Part shown: positions 15,379 through 23,365 of the stretch, in pieces
Numbering within the stretch: the first letter of the stretch is position 1
Layout: every line of letters starts with the position of its first letter
NCBI GenBank assembly: GCA_937884385.1
Contig: CALGCW010000286.1
Location: forward strand, 1-31,905
DNA length: 31,905 nucleotides
Reading direction: 5' to 3'
Origin: an uncultured Clostridia bacterium
GTDB lineage: Bacteria > Bacillota > Clostridia > Oscillospirales > CAG-272
Notes under the pieces: generated by a model
Database searches by the model: none
What the model was told of the DNA's origin: nothing
Seen by the model: the letters and a program-made list of their open reading frames with translations, nothing else
Position numbers and translations under genes: made by a program

Positions 15379-16764
15379 TTATTTGCTCTTAATGTATTCA
15401 TCCATTGCCTTAGCCGCGGTTTTACCTGCGCCCATTGCAAGAATTACTGTTGCAGCACCTGTTACTGCGTCGCCGCCTGCGTAAACGCCCTCACGGGATG
15501 TAAGACCGTTTTCATCTGCGATGAAGCAACCGTGCTTATTTGTTTCAAGACCCTTAGTTGTGTTTCTGATAAGGGGGTTGGGGCTTGTACCGATGGACAT
15601 AATTACGCAGTCAACGTCAAGAACGAACTCGCTGTCGGGCTTAACGATGGGACGGCGTCTGCCGGATGCGTCGGGCTCACCAAGCTCCATCTCTACGCAC
15701 TTCATACCTGTAACGAACTTGTGCTCGTCACCGATGATGGAAACGGGAGATGTGAGTGTCTTGAAGATGATGCCTTCCTCTTCAGCGTGTTCAACCTCTT
15801 CCTTACGAGCAGGAAGCTCAGCCATACCGCGGCGGTAAACGATATATACGTTTTCTGCGCCGAGACGCTTAGCGGAACGAGCTGCGTCCATAGCAACGTT
15901 ACCACCACCAACGATTGCAACGTTCTTGGAGTGCTTGATAGGTGTATCGGAGTCGGGTCTGTAAGCCTTCATAAGGTTTACACGTGTAAGGAATTCGTTA
16001 GCGGAGTAAACGCCCTTAAGGTTTTCGCCGGGGATGTTCATAAAGTTGGGAAGACCTGCACCGGAACCGATGAAGATAGCCTCAAAGCCCATAGCGAAGA
16101 GCTCGTCAACTTCAATTGTTCTACCAACAACTACGTTTGTTTCAACCTTAACACCGAGAGCCTTAAGGTTTTCGATCTCGTTCTGAACGATCTTTTTGGG
16201 AAGACGGAATTCGGGGATACCGTAAACGAGAACGCCGCCTGCAAGGTGAAGAGCCTCGAAGATAGTAACCTCATAACCCATTCTTGCAAGGTCGCCGGCA
16301 CATGTAAGACCGGAAGGACCTGCACCGATGATAGCGCACTTATGACCGTTGGACTCGGGTCTAACAGGCTTTTCTGTTGCGTGAGCGTTGTGCCAGTCTG
16401 CAACGAATCTCTCAAGACGTCCGATAGCAACGGGCTCGCCCTTAATGCCTCTTACGCACTTGGATTCACACTGTGATTCCTGGGGGCAAACACGTCCGCA
16501 AACTGCGGGAAGAGCAGAGCTCTTGGAAATGATCTGGTATGCGCCTTCAAAATCTCTCTCCTTGATCTTGGAGATGAAAGCGGGAATATCGATAGCAACG
16601 GGGCATCCGCCTACACAGGGCTTATTCTTACAGTTGAGACATCTTTCAGCCTCGTTTACTGCCTGTTCCTCTGTATAGCCGAGAGCAACCTCAAGGAAGT
16701 TACCGTTACGGACCATTGGGTCCTGAACGGGCATTTCGTTCTTTTTAAGACTCATATTAGGCAT
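15379..16764 (-). CDS. nfnB: NfnB-type large subunit (glutamate synthase small-chain-like, FAD and two [4Fe-4S])
   Basis: The 461-residue flavoprotein fits NfnB, the large subunit of NADH-dependent reduced ferredoxin:NADP+ oxidoreductase. The N-terminal domain has two [4Fe-4S] sites: C42, C45, C50, C54 and C89, C93, C99, C103. Dinucleotide-binding loops are GAGPSG (147-152) and VAIVGGGNVAMDAA, in FAD and NADPH positions. It starts one base after the nfnA stop, with AAGGAGG in the nfnA 3' end as ribosome binding site. The same fold also occurs in glutamate synthase small chains and sulfide dehydrogenase SudA. The absence of a glutamate synthase large subunit and pairing with nfnA favour Nfn. 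Confidence 0.88.
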   Translation of the reverse strand: MPNMSLKKNEMPVQDPMVRNGNFLEVALGYTEEQAVNEAERCLNCKNKPCVGGCPVAIDIPAFISKIKERDFEGAYQIISKSSALPAVCGRVCPQESQCESKCVRGIKGEPVAIGRLERFVADWHNAHATEKPVRPESNGHKCAIIGAGPSGLTCAGDLARMGYEVTIFEALHLAGGVLVYGIPEFRLPKKIVQNEIENLKALGVKVETNVVVGRTIEVDELFAMGFEAIFIGSGAGLPNFMNIPGENLKGVYSANEFLTRVNLMKAYRPDSDTPIKHSKNVAIVGGGNVAMDAARSAKRLGAENVYIVYRRGMAELPARKEEVEHAEEEGIIFKTLTSPVSIIGDEHKFVTGMKCVEMELGEPDASGRRRPIVKPDSEFVLDVDCVIMSIGTSPNPLIRNTTKGLETNKHGCFIADENGLTSREGVYAGGDAVTGAATVILAMGAGKTAAKAMDEYIKSK

Positions 16765-16765
16765 A

Positions 16766-17608
16766 TTATTTTACCTCCTTCTTGAAGAGATTGCAGGTCT
16801 CCTCGTGCTTATGTCTTTCAAAATCTCTGTACATAGAGGAACGCTCGATAGCTTCGTCGAAGTCAACAAGGTGACCGTCGAAGTCGGGACCGTCAACGCA
16901 AGCGAACTTTGTTTCGCCGCCAACAGTAAGACGGCAGCCGCCGCACATTCCTGTACCGTCGATCATGATGGGGTTCATAGAAACTACTGTGGGAATGTTG
17001 TGCTCCTTTGTGAGCTTGCAAACGAATTTCATCATAATAAGGGGACCGATCGTGATAACCTCGTCATAAACGTTGCCTTCCTCAATAAGCTGAGCAAGTG
17101 CGTTTGTGACAAGACCCTTTTCACCGTATGAGCCGTCGTCCGTCATCATCTTGAGAACGTCGGAAACTGCTGCGAATTCGTCTTCAAGAATTACAAGATC
17201 CTTGTTTCTGAAGCCTACGATGGAGTGAACCTCAGCACCGAGTGCGTGAAGCTTCTTTGCAATTGGGTAAGCAATAGCGCAACCAACGCCGCCGCCCACA
17301 ACTGCTACCTTCTTGAGACCTTCTGTGTGAGAGGGAACTCCGAGAGGACCTACGAAATCGTGGATGTATTCGCCTTCGTTGAGCTGATTGAGCTTTTCTG
17401 TTGTAGCACCTACGATCTGGAAGATGATGGTGATGGTGCCTGCCTCACGGTCATAATCAGCGACAGTGAGAGGGATTCTCTCTCCTGCTTCATCAACGCG
17501 AAGGATGATGAACTGACCGGGCTCTGCCTTCTTGGCAATGAGGGGTGCCTCAACGTCCATAAGAGTTACCGTAGGATTGAGGACTTTCTTTCTGAGAATT
17601 TTGTACAT
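16766..17608 (-). CDS. nfnA: NfnA-type small subunit (ferredoxin-NADP reductase-like, FAD and [2Fe-2S])
   Basis: The 280-residue protein fits NfnA, which binds FAD, NAD(H) and a [2Fe-2S] cluster and takes part in flavin-based electron bifurcation with NfnB. An N-terminal FAD barrel (GQFIILRVDEAGERIPLTVA, about 31-50) and a nucleotide domain (VAVVGGGVGCAIAYPIAK) are followed by the cluster region DGTGMCGGCR...FAC, with C222, C225, C237 and a nearby Asp, the pattern known for NfnA. The gene follows the eetB-like gene after 40 bases. Together NfnAB would interconvert NADPH with NADH plus reduced ferredoxin. SudB-type or PyrK-like roles are alternatives. Confidence 0.88.
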   Translation of the reverse strand: MYKILRKKVLNPTVTLMDVEAPLIAKKAEPGQFIILRVDEAGERIPLTVADYDREAGTITIIFQIVGATTEKLNQLNEGEYIHDFVGPLGVPSHTEGLKKVAVVGGGVGCAIAYPIAKKLHALGAEVHSIVGFRNKDLVILEDEFAAVSDVLKMMTDDGSYGEKGLVTNALAQLIEEGNVYDEVITIGPLIMMKFVCKLTKEHNIPTVVSMNPIMIDGTGMCGGCRLTVGGETKFACVDGPDFDGHLVDFDEAIERSSMYRDFERHKHEETCNLFKKEVK

Positions 17609-17648
17609 AATTTTTTACCTCTTTTTTATTAAAAAATTGAGTTTTTGA

Positions 17649-18146
17649 CTAAACTTTGAAATTCGGAACGCGTTTCTCAAGCATTCCTGCGACGAGGCCG
17701 ACGATGATTCCTGCAGCGGTACCGCTGATAATTAAAACGGGGAGATAGTAAACTATCTGTGCCGTGTCGGTCATCAGCCAAGCAACGAGGATCTGGCCAA
17801 TATTGTGAAAAACTCCGCCCACAACGCTCACACTTGCGTGTGAGAAGCCTGTAAAGCTCTTCATAAGCACCATAACTGTGATACTGAGCACGGCGCCTGC
17901 AAGGCTGAACATCATACTTTGAACGTTTCCGAAAAGCAAGCTTACGAGTACCACTCGAAGGACGCTTACCGCCGCGGCTTCCTTCCAGCCAATTCGATAA
18001 AGAATAAACATTATCGCGATATTGGGAAGCCCCATTTTTATACCGGGAAAAGCTGAGGTGATGGGTGGAAAAAGTGTTTCAACAAATGAAAGGATCATTG
18101 CAAGGGCGCAAAAAAGTCCCAAAAACGTCATTTTTGAAGTTTTCAT
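17649..18146 (-). CDS. eetB: Gx/heptaprenyl diphosphate synthase component I-like membrane protein (EetB-like)
   Basis: The 165-residue protein is almost entirely hydrophobic, with about five membrane segments, and matches the Gx_transp/Hpre_diP_synt_I family: FPGIKMGLPNIAIMFILYR, then GNVQSMMFSLAGA and FHNIGQILVAW. The fold resembles ECF transporter S components. In the Listeria extracellular electron transfer locus a member of this family is EetB, as far as I recall, of unknown biochemical role and paired with EetA. The pairing here with a NusG-II protein supports that reading. A GAGGAAAAA ribosome binding site precedes the ATG. An isoprenoid or transport role cannot be excluded. Confidence 0.75.
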   Translation of the reverse strand: MKTSKMTFLGLFCALAMILSFVETLFPPITSAFPGIKMGLPNIAIMFILYRIGWKEAAAVSVLRVVLVSLLFGNVQSMMFSLAGAVLSITVMVLMKSFTGFSHASVSVVGGVFHNIGQILVAWLMTDTAQIVYYLPVLIISGTAAGIIVGLVAGMLEKRVPNFKV

Positions 18147-18188
18147 TTTTTCCTCCTTGTTTTCGCTCCAAACTTAATTATATCATAA

Positions 18189-18542
18189 TTAACTTACTAA
18201 GTCAACATCATTTTCTTGCGCACCGTATACGGTGACGGTGAGTTTATTGGGAAGACAGGTAATTACTTGTCCTGTTTTACTGATTTTTCCTTGCTGTACG
18301 CAAAGATGATCGGGGCAGTTTGCTTCGGAAAGGTAGGCATATCCGCCCTTTATGACAAGAATGTTCGTTCCGCCGTTAAGTGGATACGTTCCGTCAACGT
18401 AAAGGGGATATTCAGCGATCTCCTTGCCGTCAATCTTGACTACTACGCCCGCGCCCTCCTTTTGCGTAAGATTAACGCAAACAAGGAGAACGAGGGATAT
18501 GGCAATTATTGCGCCGATCAGAATAAAATCCTTTTTCTTCAT
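18189..18542 (-). CDS. eetA: NusG domain II protein, membrane-anchored (EetA-like)
   Basis: The 117-residue protein has one N-terminal membrane segment (about 6-24) and an extracytoplasmic domain of the NusG_II type, with the conserved pattern ANCPDHLCVQQGKI...ITCLPNKL (C76, C81, C96). It is not the transcription factor NusG, which is much longer and soluble. Pairs of NusG_II and Gx proteins are EetA and EetB in flavin-based extracellular electron transfer loci (from general knowledge). It overlaps rnfA by being only one base apart (TAA-A-ATG), so translation is coupled to the Rnf genes. Confidence 0.75.
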   Translation of the reverse strand: MKKKDFILIGAIIAISLVLLVCVNLTQKEGAGVVVKIDGKEIAEYPLYVDGTYPLNGGTNILVIKGGYAYLSEANCPDHLCVQQGKISKTGQVITCLPNKLTVTVYGAQENDVDLVS

Positions 18543-18543
18543 T

Positions 18544-19092
18544 TTAGAAGCAGAGGAGAGCGAGCACGATCATACCTGCCGTAAGAAGGTGAATGGGGAG
18601 ACCGTGGAATGCTTCGGGAACTGCATCCTCGTCGAGTCTGCGCTCAAGTGCGGAGAAGAGGACGAGCATAAGTGTAAAGCCTACGCCAACACCGAGTGCT
18701 GTGACGAGAGCCTCAACGAAGCCAAGCTCTGTGTTGTGGATGCAAAGACCGAGGAGCGCACCGTTGATAGCGAATTTTGTGAAATCAACGTGGCAGAATC
18801 TTTCGATCACCTGATGCTCAAGAAGGTCGAAGAGGGCTACCACCGCGAGAACTACTACGACGCATGCGAGCGTCTGAAGATAGGGGACCTCTGCAAGAAC
18901 GTATGTGTTAAGGGGCCAAGTGACGAGTGTTGCAAGGATCATTACAACCGTTGTACCAAGACCGAGAACGAGGCTTCTTCTGTTGCTTCTCTCGTTTTCG
19001 AGGACTGCGCCCGTGCCGAGGAAGTGAAGCATAGGATAGTTGTTGGAGAAAATGCCTGCAAGTACGATACCAAGAATTATTTCGAGTGTCAT
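18544..19092 (-). CDS. rnfA: RnfA-like membrane subunit without the cluster cysteines
   Basis: The 182-residue protein has about six membrane segments and clear RnfA similarity: NNYPMLHFLG (17-26) aligns with NNFVLVxFLG, and VGVGFTLMLVLFSALERRL and DAVPEAFHGLPIHLLTAG match the C-terminal half. RnfA and RnfE together normally bind a [2Fe-2S] cluster in the membrane through Cys in FLGxCPF and in TTNCAVLG. Here those positions are Gly28 (FLGTGAV) and Gly111 (INGALLG). Other cysteines (77, 100, 117) are not at ligand positions. It lies one base after rnfE and is followed by eetA rather than rnfB. Confidence 0.88.
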   Translation of the reverse strand: MTLEIILGIVLAGIFSNNYPMLHFLGTGAVLENERSNRRSLVLGLGTTVVMILATLVTWPLNTYVLAEVPYLQTLACVVVVLAVVALFDLLEHQVIERFCHVDFTKFAINGALLGLCIHNTELGFVEALVTALGVGVGFTLMLVLFSALERRLDEDAVPEAFHGLPIHLLTAGMIVLALLCF

Positions 19093-19093
19093 A

Positions 19094-19696
19094 TTAAGCT
19101 TCCTCCTTTTCGTCTTTGTGGATAAGGTGAAGTACCTTGCGAATTATTGCAAGAACTACCGCGAGAACGAGATAACCGCCGAATGCGCCTGCAAGAGCAG
19201 ATACCTTATAGTCGTTCATAAAGTCGATCTGAATGCCCCAAATGCTTGCGTTTCCGAAGAATTCACGGATGAGCGCGCAGATGAGCATAATTACTGTGAG
19301 AAATCCGCCCGTGACAAGGGATACGGAGATGGATTCGAATTCGCCGTGCTTGCCTGCTACCTCCTCAGCGTCGCGGAATGCAACTGCTGAAACGGAGAGA
19401 CACGCAAGGTGTACGCCGAGCATCTCTACTACCTCGGGGTACCACGCCTGCATAAGCATATCGATGAGTGTGACAAAGCCCGTGATGATGAGCACGTATG
19501 TGGGGAGCTTTGCAACGTTGGGAACTATCTTGCGTATAGCAGAAATAACGATGGACGAGAGAAGAAGTGTAAGGATCACTGCAACTCCCATACCGAGCGC
19601 CGCGCGAACGTCGGAGCTGGATGCCATTACGAAGCCTGCCGCAAGAACGAGAAGGGGAGAGGGTGTCTTTCTAAGCATATAGATCTTATTACTCAT
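19094..19696 (-). CDS. rnfE: RnfE-like membrane subunit without the cluster cysteines
   Basis: The 200-residue protein has about six membrane segments and matches RnfE: LPTYVLIITGFVTLIDMLMQAW, then AFRDAEEVAGKHGEFES (equivalent to VGRAEAFAAKKG) and ALIREFFGNASIWG. The two cysteines that RnfE contributes to the intramembrane [2Fe-2S] cluster are missing. Aligned by the downstream ALGMG, the LLGLCPL cysteine becomes Gly21 (LAAGFVM), and the VTNCIVVGRAE cysteine becomes Ala104 (VSAVAFRDAE). C99 is five residues away from the expected position. The start codon overlaps the rnfG stop. GGAGGAGAA acts as ribosome binding site. Confidence 0.88.
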   Translation of the reverse strand: MSNKIYMLRKTPSPLLVLAAGFVMASSSDVRAALGMGVAVILTLLLSSIVISAIRKIVPNVAKLPTYVLIITGFVTLIDMLMQAWYPEVVEMLGVHLACLSVSAVAFRDAEEVAGKHGEFESISVSLVTGGFLTVIMLICALIREFFGNASIWGIQIDFMNDYKVSALAGAFGGYLVLAVVLAIIRKVLHLIHKDEKEEA

Positions 19697-21018
19697 TACT
19701 GTTCTCCTCCTTTGATAGAATTAAATACTGTGAATACGTCAGCTGTTGCGTTTTTAACTGCTGTAGAGGAAAGTGTCGCACCGCTGATGAGAAGGTCGTC
19801 GGAAAGTGTGCCGTCGGTCTTACCTGTGTACTTATCAAGCCAGCTCTGGAATGCTGCATCCTTGTTGCTCATATATCCGTCAACACTGTAGTGATCGTAG
19901 ATAAGAGTGGAAACGTCCTGCTTGAGGATCGCACCGTTTGCGTCAAGGAAGGTGTAAACTGTCATTGCGTTATCACCATATGTGAGTGGCTTTGTTTGGA
20001 TAATGTAAACTGTTTCACCGTTTACTGTAAATCTTGCCGCAACAGCAACTGTGTTGAAGCTTGTTAAGTTGATGAGCTCTGCGCTGTTGACTGCTTCGTC
20101 TGAGAAGTCCTTGTTGAAATTCTTGATCTTATTCTTGAAGCCGCCGCCGATCTTGTAGTCGATACCGCTTGCAGCAACTGCTTCGCTTGCAAGGTCTGCG
20201 TGATCGCCTGTCACGTCGTTTTCGGCTGTATCGTAGATCTTTACGTAGCCTGCCGCGTTAACGATTGCGAGGTAGGAAGCGCCATTCTTAGCCATCATAT
20301 ATGCGGATCCTGTGCCGTTAACGGACTTCCAACCCTTAACGATATTGCCGCTTGCAGCGATATCCTCTGCCTTAACTATACCGTCGGGAGCGATACCCTT
20401 ATGGAGCTTAACGAGAAGCTCGGAGATGATCTGATCGTCACTCTTAACGCCTGCCGCGATGAGGTCGTTTGAGATAAGAACACCCATGGCCTCTTCAACT
20501 GCGCCCTTGAATGCGCTTGAAGAATAGGTTGAGCCGGATACAAGTCCGATATCTGCAAGAGCAGAATCCTTGCCGATGTAAGAATCAAGGTAAGCAGGGT
20601 CCTTAGCTCTGAAGTCGTAGTCAGCAGAATCGTTGTAGGAGTTGATCTGAATGCCGCAGATCTTGCCGTCGGCTGCAATACCGATGGTGATCTCCATAGG
20701 AGCCTTCGAATACTGTGAAGTTGCCTGGCAACGAATAACGTAGCCAAGACCGGTTGCTTCCTTGTAAACCTTTGTGACACTTGCAGGAACGCCTGTGAGT
20801 GTGGAAGCGGAAGCGTTTGCGGAGTCATATATAAGAGCTTCTCCGTCAAACTTTGCACCCTCGGGCATAACCTCGAGCAGGGGAGCAAGCTCTGCGCCAG
20901 CGTTGTTTGCGTCGATGAGGGGCTTTGTGTAGAAGTTGAGTCCGAAAGCCGCAAGTCCGAACACAACAAGAATGATTACTATAATAGCCGTTGATTTGAG
21001 AAATACTGAAAGCTTCAT
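19696..21018 (-). CDS. rnfG: RnfG-like flavoprotein with two FMN-binding domains
   Basis: The 440-residue protein is about twice the usual RnfG length. One N-terminal membrane segment (about 8-29) anchors two extracytoplasmic FMN_bind-type domains. The first ends in DIGLVSGSTYSS (S161-G-S-T164), the second in DDLLISGATLSS (S412-G-A-T415). SGAT-x-S is the sequence to which ApbE attaches FMN covalently through the threonine; the second motif is canonical, the first has Ser for Ala. The apbE gene is three genes upstream. Start and stop overlap rnfD and rnfE. It could carry two covalent flavins in series; the middle segment 230-370 is poorly conserved. Confidence 0.88.
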   Translation of the reverse strand: MKLSVFLKSTAIIVIILVVFGLAAFGLNFYTKPLIDANNAGAELAPLLEVMPEGAKFDGEALIYDSANASASTLTGVPASVTKVYKEATGLGYVIRCQATSQYSKAPMEITIGIAADGKICGIQINSYNDSADYDFRAKDPAYLDSYIGKDSALADIGLVSGSTYSSSAFKGAVEEAMGVLISNDLIAAGVKSDDQIISELLVKLHKGIAPDGIVKAEDIAASGNIVKGWKSVNGTGSAYMMAKNGASYLAIVNAAGYVKIYDTAENDVTGDHADLASEAVAASGIDYKIGGGFKNKIKNFNKDFSDEAVNSAELINLTSFNTVAVAARFTVNGETVYIIQTKPLTYGDNAMTVYTFLDANGAILKQDVSTLIYDHYSVDGYMSNKDAAFQSWLDKYTGKTDGTLSDDLLISGATLSSTAVKNATADVFTVFNSIKGGEQ

Positions 21019-21950
21019 TATTTGATACCTCCCAAAGTCTTTTTAGCTGTAAATCTTTCGATAAAGGGAACGAGAAGGTTCATAACGAGAATGGAGATGG
21101 AAACACCTTCGGGATATGAACCGAACTGTCTGATGTAGAACGTGATAAGACCGCATCCTACGCAGAATACAACTCTGCCGAGGTTGGTGACGGGAGTTGT
21201 TACGTAATCGGTAGCCATAAAGATAGCACCGAGAAGGAGACCGCCCGCAAGAACGTGGGAGAGAGCGAGTGTTACGTTGCCTGTGAATACGAGGTAGCAA
21301 AGGAACGTTGTTCCGACGAATGCTGCGGGAACGTACCATTTGATGACCTTGCGAGCAACGAGGTAGATAAATCCGAGGAGAAGCGCGATAGCGCAGGTCT
21401 CACCGATCGCACCGCCGTGAGTTCCGAGAAGGAGCTGAAGAAGAGTTGCGCTCTCCTCGCCCTTATTGAGTCCGTCAAGGGGAGTAGCACCGCTGACGAG
21501 AACGTTTTCACCCTGGATAGTGGGGTTAGCACCGCCGCCAACTGCACCAAAGGTGAGGAGCATAAGTACGCGAGCCGCGATAGCGGGGTTAACTATGTTC
21601 TTACCGATACCGCCGAAGAAGCCTTTAACGACTACGATGGCGAACACGGAACCGATAACGCACTGCCAAAGCGGAACCTTTGTGCTGAGGTTGAGTGCGA
21701 GAAGAAGACCGGTTACAACTGCGGAGCAGTCGTGTATGGTGGACTTTTTGCCGCAGGCGAGGTTGAAGAGAAGTTCTGCTATAACCGCGCTTGCAACGCA
21801 AGTGAGAATGATCCAAAGAGCCTGAATACCGAAGATCACAACTGCCGCAACGGATGCGGGGAGCATTGCGATGACAACGTCAAGCATTATTTTCTGTGTT
21901 GTATCTCCCGAGTGAATGTGGGGAGCATTAGATACGTGGAGTGTTTTCAT
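21018..21950 (-). CDS. rnfD: RnfD-like membrane flavoprotein subunit
   Basis: The 310-residue protein has about nine or ten membrane segments. Conserved RnfD/NqrB features are GGIGKNIVNPA (113-123), the flavinylation motif SGATPLDGL with S153 and T156, and ATDYVTTPVTNLGR (246-259). T156 should carry covalent FMN on the outer side of the membrane. In Rnf complexes RnfD passes electrons between RnfG and the cytoplasmic side. Its start overlaps the rnfC stop and its stop overlaps the rnfG start (TAATG), so the subunits are translated together. Confidence 0.93.
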   Translation of the reverse strand: MKTLHVSNAPHIHSGDTTQKIMLDVVIAMLPASVAAVVIFGIQALWIILTCVASAVIAELLFNLACGKKSTIHDCSAVVTGLLLALNLSTKVPLWQCVIGSVFAIVVVKGFFGGIGKNIVNPAIAARVLMLLTFGAVGGGANPTIQGENVLVSGATPLDGLNKGEESATLLQLLLGTHGGAIGETCAIALLLGFIYLVARKVIKWYVPAAFVGTTFLCYLVFTGNVTLALSHVLAGGLLLGAIFMATDYVTTPVTNLGRVVFCVGCGLITFYIRQFGSYPEGVSISILVMNLLVPFIERFTAKKTLGGIK

Positions 21951-23296
21951 TATGCTTTACCTCCTTCTTTCTTAGAAGCAGCATACTTCTTGAGCCACCA
22001 CTTTGCATCCTGGTTCCAAGCGAGGAGAGGACGGTTTGCGGGGCAAACGTAAGAGCAGCATCCGCAGTCAACGCACTGACGAACGCCTGTATCGATGAGT
22101 CTTGCCTCGCGGCTGTCCTCATTCTTGATACGAAGTGCCTTTTCGACGGAAACTACGTCGATGTTTACGGGGCACTTGTCGATGCATCTGCCGCAGTGGA
22201 TGCACGCGGAGAAGTCGGGAAGTGTAGCTTCCTTCTCGCCAAAGATAAGGACTGCGTTAGCAACCTTAACGATGGGGCTTTCGGTGGAGTAAACAGCCGT
22301 GCCGTTCATAGGACCGCCGACAACTACCTTGCCGATCTCACCCTTGATCTTGACCTGCTCCATAAGGTAGCTGATCCTTGTTCCGATGGGAGCGATAACG
22401 ATCTTGGGCTCTGTGACAGCGGGACCGTCAACAGTAACTATTCTTTCAACAAGGGGCATACCTGTGTTGAGATATTCAGCCATCTTTGCAAGAGAGGATA
22501 CGTTGATGATGAGTGCGCCAAAGGAGGGGAAACGCTTGCCTGCTACTGCAACTCTGCCGGTAGCATTGTAAAGCATAACCTGCTTTGCGCCCTGGGGGTA
22601 TATTGCGTCAAGCTCGTGGATCACTACGTAATCCTTGCCCTCAAAGGTCTTCTTGAGGACCTCGATAGCATCGGGCTTATTCTTTTCGATGCAGATCTTG
22701 AAGGTCGCATTTCCAAGATAATCGTTCATATACTTGCGAAGGTATTCGATACCGTCTGCGATGAGCTCGGGGTAGAGCGTCATCATCTTATGGTCACTTG
22801 TGATGTAGGGCTCGCACTCTGCGGCATTAACGAGAACTGTATCTACCTTATAGTCGGGGTTTGTTGCCTCGTTGAATTTTGCCCAAGTGGGGAACGCCGC
22901 ACCGCCGAGACCTACGACACCGCTTTCTCTTACTGCTGCGAGGAACTCGTCGCAGTTGTTGATAACGGGTGCTTTGAGATCGGGATGCTTTTCCATCTTA
23001 CCATCGCTCTCGATGCGGATAGCAACGACTTCACCGCCGTCACCGTGCTTAATGGGAGCGATCTCAACTACTGTACCTGAAACGGTTGCGTGAACGGGGG
23101 AGGAAAATCTGCCCTCTTCACGAGCGATGAGCTGACCTACGCGAACGTAGTCACCAACGCTTACGATTGGCTCTGCATCGTGTCCGGAATGCATATTCAT
23201 GGGGAGCACAACCTCTGTAGGAACGGCAATTCTTACAGGATCGAGCTTGTCCGTGTGCTTATTGTGGGGCACGTGCAAGGATGAGATGTTTTTCAT
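21950..23296 (-). CDS. rnfC: RnfC-like NADH/FMN and iron-sulfur subunit
   Basis: The 448-residue cytoplasmic-side subunit has the Nqo1-like flavin/NADH domain (GVVGLGGAAFPTWAKF, 126-141; NAAECEPYITSDH, 157-169) and a C-terminal pair of [4Fe-4S] motifs: C365, C368, C371, C375 and C408, C411, C414, C418. An extra C413 sits inside the second motif. All sites needed for NAD(H) and FMN appear intact. In this operon it is the most obvious entry point for NADH electrons. It follows apbE after 69 bases, a gap that includes an AAGGAG ribosome binding site and AT-rich sequence that could hold a weak internal promoter. Confidence 0.95.
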   Translation of the reverse strand: MKNISSLHVPHNKHTDKLDPVRIAVPTEVVLPMNMHSGHDAEPIVSVGDYVRVGQLIAREEGRFSSPVHATVSGTVVEIAPIKHGDGGEVVAIRIESDGKMEKHPDLKAPVINNCDEFLAAVRESGVVGLGGAAFPTWAKFNEATNPDYKVDTVLVNAAECEPYITSDHKMMTLYPELIADGIEYLRKYMNDYLGNATFKICIEKNKPDAIEVLKKTFEGKDYVVIHELDAIYPQGAKQVMLYNATGRVAVAGKRFPSFGALIINVSSLAKMAEYLNTGMPLVERIVTVDGPAVTEPKIVIAPIGTRISYLMEQVKIKGEIGKVVVGGPMNGTAVYSTESPIVKVANAVLIFGEKEATLPDFSACIHCGRCIDKCPVNIDVVSVEKALRIKNEDSREARLIDTGVRQCVDCGCCSYVCPANRPLLAWNQDAKWWLKKYAASKKEGGKA

Positions 23297-23365
23297 TCTC
23301 TGTACTCCTTATCTTTTTATGTTAATATTTTATATATAAAAGTTATACAAACTTTATTGTCAGGT

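Noticed and set aside
15532..16476. Long open frame on the plus strand opposite nfnB
   Set aside because: It is a shadow of the minus-strand gene, which has complete family motifs. The translated product is Cys- and Val-rich without any domain, and has no ribosome binding site.
15379..16764. Glutamate synthase small subunit as a strict assignment
   Set aside because: No large glutamate synthase subunit is nearby and an NfnA-type partner is directly upstream. NfnB is the better reading, though annotation pipelines often call it GltA or GltD.
18424..19125. Possible rnfB on the opposite strand or in another frame near rnfA
   Set aside because: The Cys-rich frame there is a shadow of rnfA and eetA. 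It lacks the CxxCxxCxxxCP pattern of ferredoxin domains.
21941..23080. 379-codon open frame on the plus strand opposite rnfC
   Set aside because: RnfC on the minus strand has full iron-sulfur and flavin motifs. The opposite frame stays open only because of codon bias.
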